Positions 5,089-6,307 of a stretch of 6,307 bases of DNA are shown here, piece by piece. Position numbers and translations under genes: made by a program. Each line of letters opens with the position of its first letter. Position 1 is the stretch's first letter. Origin of the DNA: UBA1731 sp963653155 (lineage in GTDB: Bacteria > Verrucomicrobiota > Kiritimatiellia > RFP12 > UBA1067); the NCBI GenBank assembly GCA_963653155.1, contig CAVJWR010000138.1, forward strand, positions 1 to 6,307. The letters run 5' to 3'. The notes beneath the pieces are model-generated. The model was not told the origin of the DNA, made no database searches, and was given only the letters and a program-made list of their open reading frames with translations.

Positions 5089-5117
5089 TTGCGGCGCAAT
5101 GCTTATTTTGCTTTAAT
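5089..5117 (+). promoter_or_regulatory. Extended -10 promoter of nrnA
   Basis: -35 TTGCGG (5089-5094), 17-nt spacer, -10 TTTAAT (5112-5117) preceded by TGC (5109-5111). The sequence TATTTTGCTTTAATATG...GCC closely matches the mntA promoter region. ATG 5127 is 9 nt past the -10 box, so the leader should be zero to a few nucleotides and lacks a Shine-Dalgarno sequence. Confidence 0.75.
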
Positions 5118-5126
5118 ATGCTGCCA

Positions 5127-6125
5127 ATGAACAAGACAGATAGACGGGCCTCGTATGATGCGGCGAAGGCGCTCCTTGGGGGCGCCCGTTCGATTTTGAT
5201 ATCGGGACACCTTAGTCCGGACGGCGATTCGCTCGGATCGATGATCGCACTCGCGAGGATGCTTACGGCGGCAGGATGGAACGCCAAGGCGACTGCGGAC
5301 ATCAAGAGCCTCGGCAAACTGGGATTTCTCGAAGGCGTGTCGGACCTTTTGCCGACAAGGCGGCTCAAGCGCAAGAAGTTCGACCTGTTCATCTATGTGG
5401 ATGCCTCAACGCCGGATCGGCTTCCGCCTGAAGTGCGGCCTTTCGCCGAGAAGCTGCCGACCATAACCATCGACCACCATGCGACAAGCGCACCTGGCGG
5501 CGTTGCCATACTCGATCCCACCGCAAGCTCCGCAGGAGAGCTGATATGGCAGTTTGCGAAGTGGATGGAATGGGATATGGATCGCGCAACGGCGGAGGCG
5601 CTTTGGGTCGCGATCATCACGGATACGGGACGGTTCGCCTACGATTCCACGCAGCCCGGCACGTTGCGCACGGCGGCGGATCTGCTCAAGAAGGGCGTGA
5701 GGACGTCGCTGATAAACGATATCATATACAACGCCTTTCCACCCAAGGCCATAGAGCTTAAGCGCAGGGCTTGGCGTTCCCTGCACATCTGGAAGAACAG
5801 GAAAGTGGCGGAAGTCTCGCTGCTTCGCGACGATTTCCGGGATGTGCGCGGTTCAAAGGCCGATGCAGAGGACGTAATCGAGATACCGCGTTCCGTGAAC
5901 GGCAACCAGATCGCCCTGTTCTTCTACCAGATACCGGATCGCACGCACGAAACGAGGATATCCATCAGGACCCGCGCCCCATGGGACGCCACCGCGCTTG
6001 CGAAGCAGTTCGGCGGCGGTGGGCACATCAGGGCGGCCGGATGCACCGCCAAAGGCGGCATGGCGGCGGCGAAGCGGCAGATGCGCCGGGCGGTAAAGGA
6101 AATGCTTCAGGGCAAGAAACAATGA
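5127..6125 (+). CDS. nrnA: DHH/DHHA1 phosphoesterase, NrnA-like oligoribonuclease / pAp phosphatase
   Basis: A 332-aa cytoplasmic enzyme of the DHH superfamily, the usual length for NrnA. Members degrade RNA fragments of two to five nucleotides and many dephosphorylate pAp to AMP. All Mn-binding motifs are visible: H28 and PDGD (31-34) in SGHLSPDGDSLGS, D92 in YVDAS, the DHH signature at 116-118, and D166 in ITDTGRF. The C-terminal DHHA1 substrate-binding motif GGGGH is at 296-300 (QFGGGGHIRAAG). Motif I has S where N is common (HxNPDGD), a conservative change. ATG 5127 was chosen because the family begins with a short helix before motif I and the promoter ends at 5117; ATG 5118 is a second option. 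Longer versions reaching back through the repeat and the gap are not credible. The stop overlaps the next start by ATGA. Confidence 0.92.
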   Translation: MNKTDRRASYDAAKALLGGARSILISGHLSPDGDSLGSMIALARMLTAAGWNAKATADIKSLGKLGFLEGVSDLLPTRRLKRKKFDLFIYVDASTPDRLPPEVRPFAEKLPTITIDHHATSAPGGVAILDPTASSAGELIWQFAKWMEWDMDRATAEALWVAIITDTGRFAYDSTQPGTLRTAADLLKKGVRTSLINDIIYNAFPPKAIELKRRAWRSLHIWKNRKVAEVSLLRDDFRDVRGSKADAEDVIEIPRSVNGNQIALFFYQIPDRTHETRISIRTRAPWDATALAKQFGGGGHIRAAGCTAKGGMAAAKRQMRRAVKEMLQGKKQ

Positions 6126-6307
6126 AAAGGGCACTGATACTTACAGACGGCAAGGCCGGGCACGAGAACCAGTCGAAAGCGTTCGCCCGTGCGATGGGAT
6201 GCGATTTTGATCTGCTGCGCGTTGAGTTCAGGTCGAAATTCGCGAAGGCGGCCTCATATGCGCTGGATTGGATGGGAATACAGTCGCTGAAGCCGTTCAG
6301 GGACTTT
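6122..6307 (+). CDS. ELM1-family (DUF1022) protein, N-terminal 62 residues, cut by window end
   Basis: The start overlaps the nrnA stop as ATGA, so it is co-transcribed and translationally coupled. The first residues, MKRALILTDGKAGHENQSKA, match the hallmark start of the ELM1 family (hydrophobic strand, then DGKxGHxxQ). The family is named after a plant mitochondrial fission protein; its bacterial members have a glycosyltransferase-like fold and unknown substrate, and are sometimes found with envelope-sugar genes. Only the first strand and helix plus part of the next segment are in the window, so completeness cannot be judged. The pairing with nrnA gives no obvious shared pathway. Confidence 0.75.
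   Translation, partial: MKRALILTDGKAGHENQSKAFARAMGCDFDLLRVEFRSKFAKAASYALDWMGIQSLKPFRDF

Larger units (their letters stand above)
4908..5126. other. Intergenic region before nrnA
   Basis: No gene supported. An open frame continues through it into nrnA, but its translation is unlike any protein and crosses the CGCAAAG inverted repeat. The region contains that repeat (4992-5044) and the nrnA promoter (5089-5117). Confidence 0.6.

Noticed and set aside
4845..5126. Long N-terminal extension of the DHH protein across the gap
   Set aside because: It crosses undetermined bases, a GTAG hairpin, a CGCAAAG inverted repeat and a promoter; family length is met from ATG 5127.

Overview
The window looks like a scaffold from an uncultured, GC-rich bacterium. 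My best guess is the Verrucomicrobiota/Kiritimatiellae-Lentisphaerae group. This rests on remembered features: a secreted protein with a 'QRYPWN..VDID' start, families of CACAGAG/CGCAAAG intergenic repeats, and GTAG hairpins. No rRNA or marker protein confirms it. A 10-N gap at 4857-4866 shows this is draft sequence.

Layout from left to right. Positions 1-285 are the 3' part of tmRNA (ssrA), with tag ending ANNDYALAA and the tRNA-like T arm, acceptor strand and CCA. A gene-free, GC-rich stretch follows, then a repeat-rich block (618-841). The type VII toxin-antitoxin pair mntA-hepT (911-1629) comes next and is closed by a second copy of the same repeat block (1589-1827). A gene-poor stretch (1830-2460) holds a good promoter preceded by tandem 11-bp repeats, a GTAG hairpin (REP-like) and further short repeats. 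From 2464 to 4202 there is a co-directional cassette: an FRG-domain protein, an unknown 105-aa protein, and an unknown protein of about 148 aa broken by an indel in a G7 run. After this comes a secreted-protein gene with an in-frame amber stop (4230-4682) and a coding-like fragment that runs into the assembly gap. Beyond the gap lie an inverted GTAG hairpin and a CGCAAAG inverted repeat. The right end (5127-6307) returns to housekeeping-type genes: an NrnA-like DHH/DHHA1 phosphoesterase overlapping by 4 nt the start of an ELM1-family gene.

The middle (about 290-5100) therefore reads as an accessory region inserted between ssrA, a common integration hotspot, and core genes. It carries one recognisable toxin-antitoxin system and one uncharacterised FRG cassette that could be another conflict system. 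No integrase, transposase or duplicated tmRNA end (att) is visible, so how it arrived is unresolved. A recurring regulatory theme is the extended -10 promoter (TGn-TATAAT or TTTAAT). In front of mntA and nrnA it lies so close to the ATG that the mRNAs should be leaderless or nearly so.
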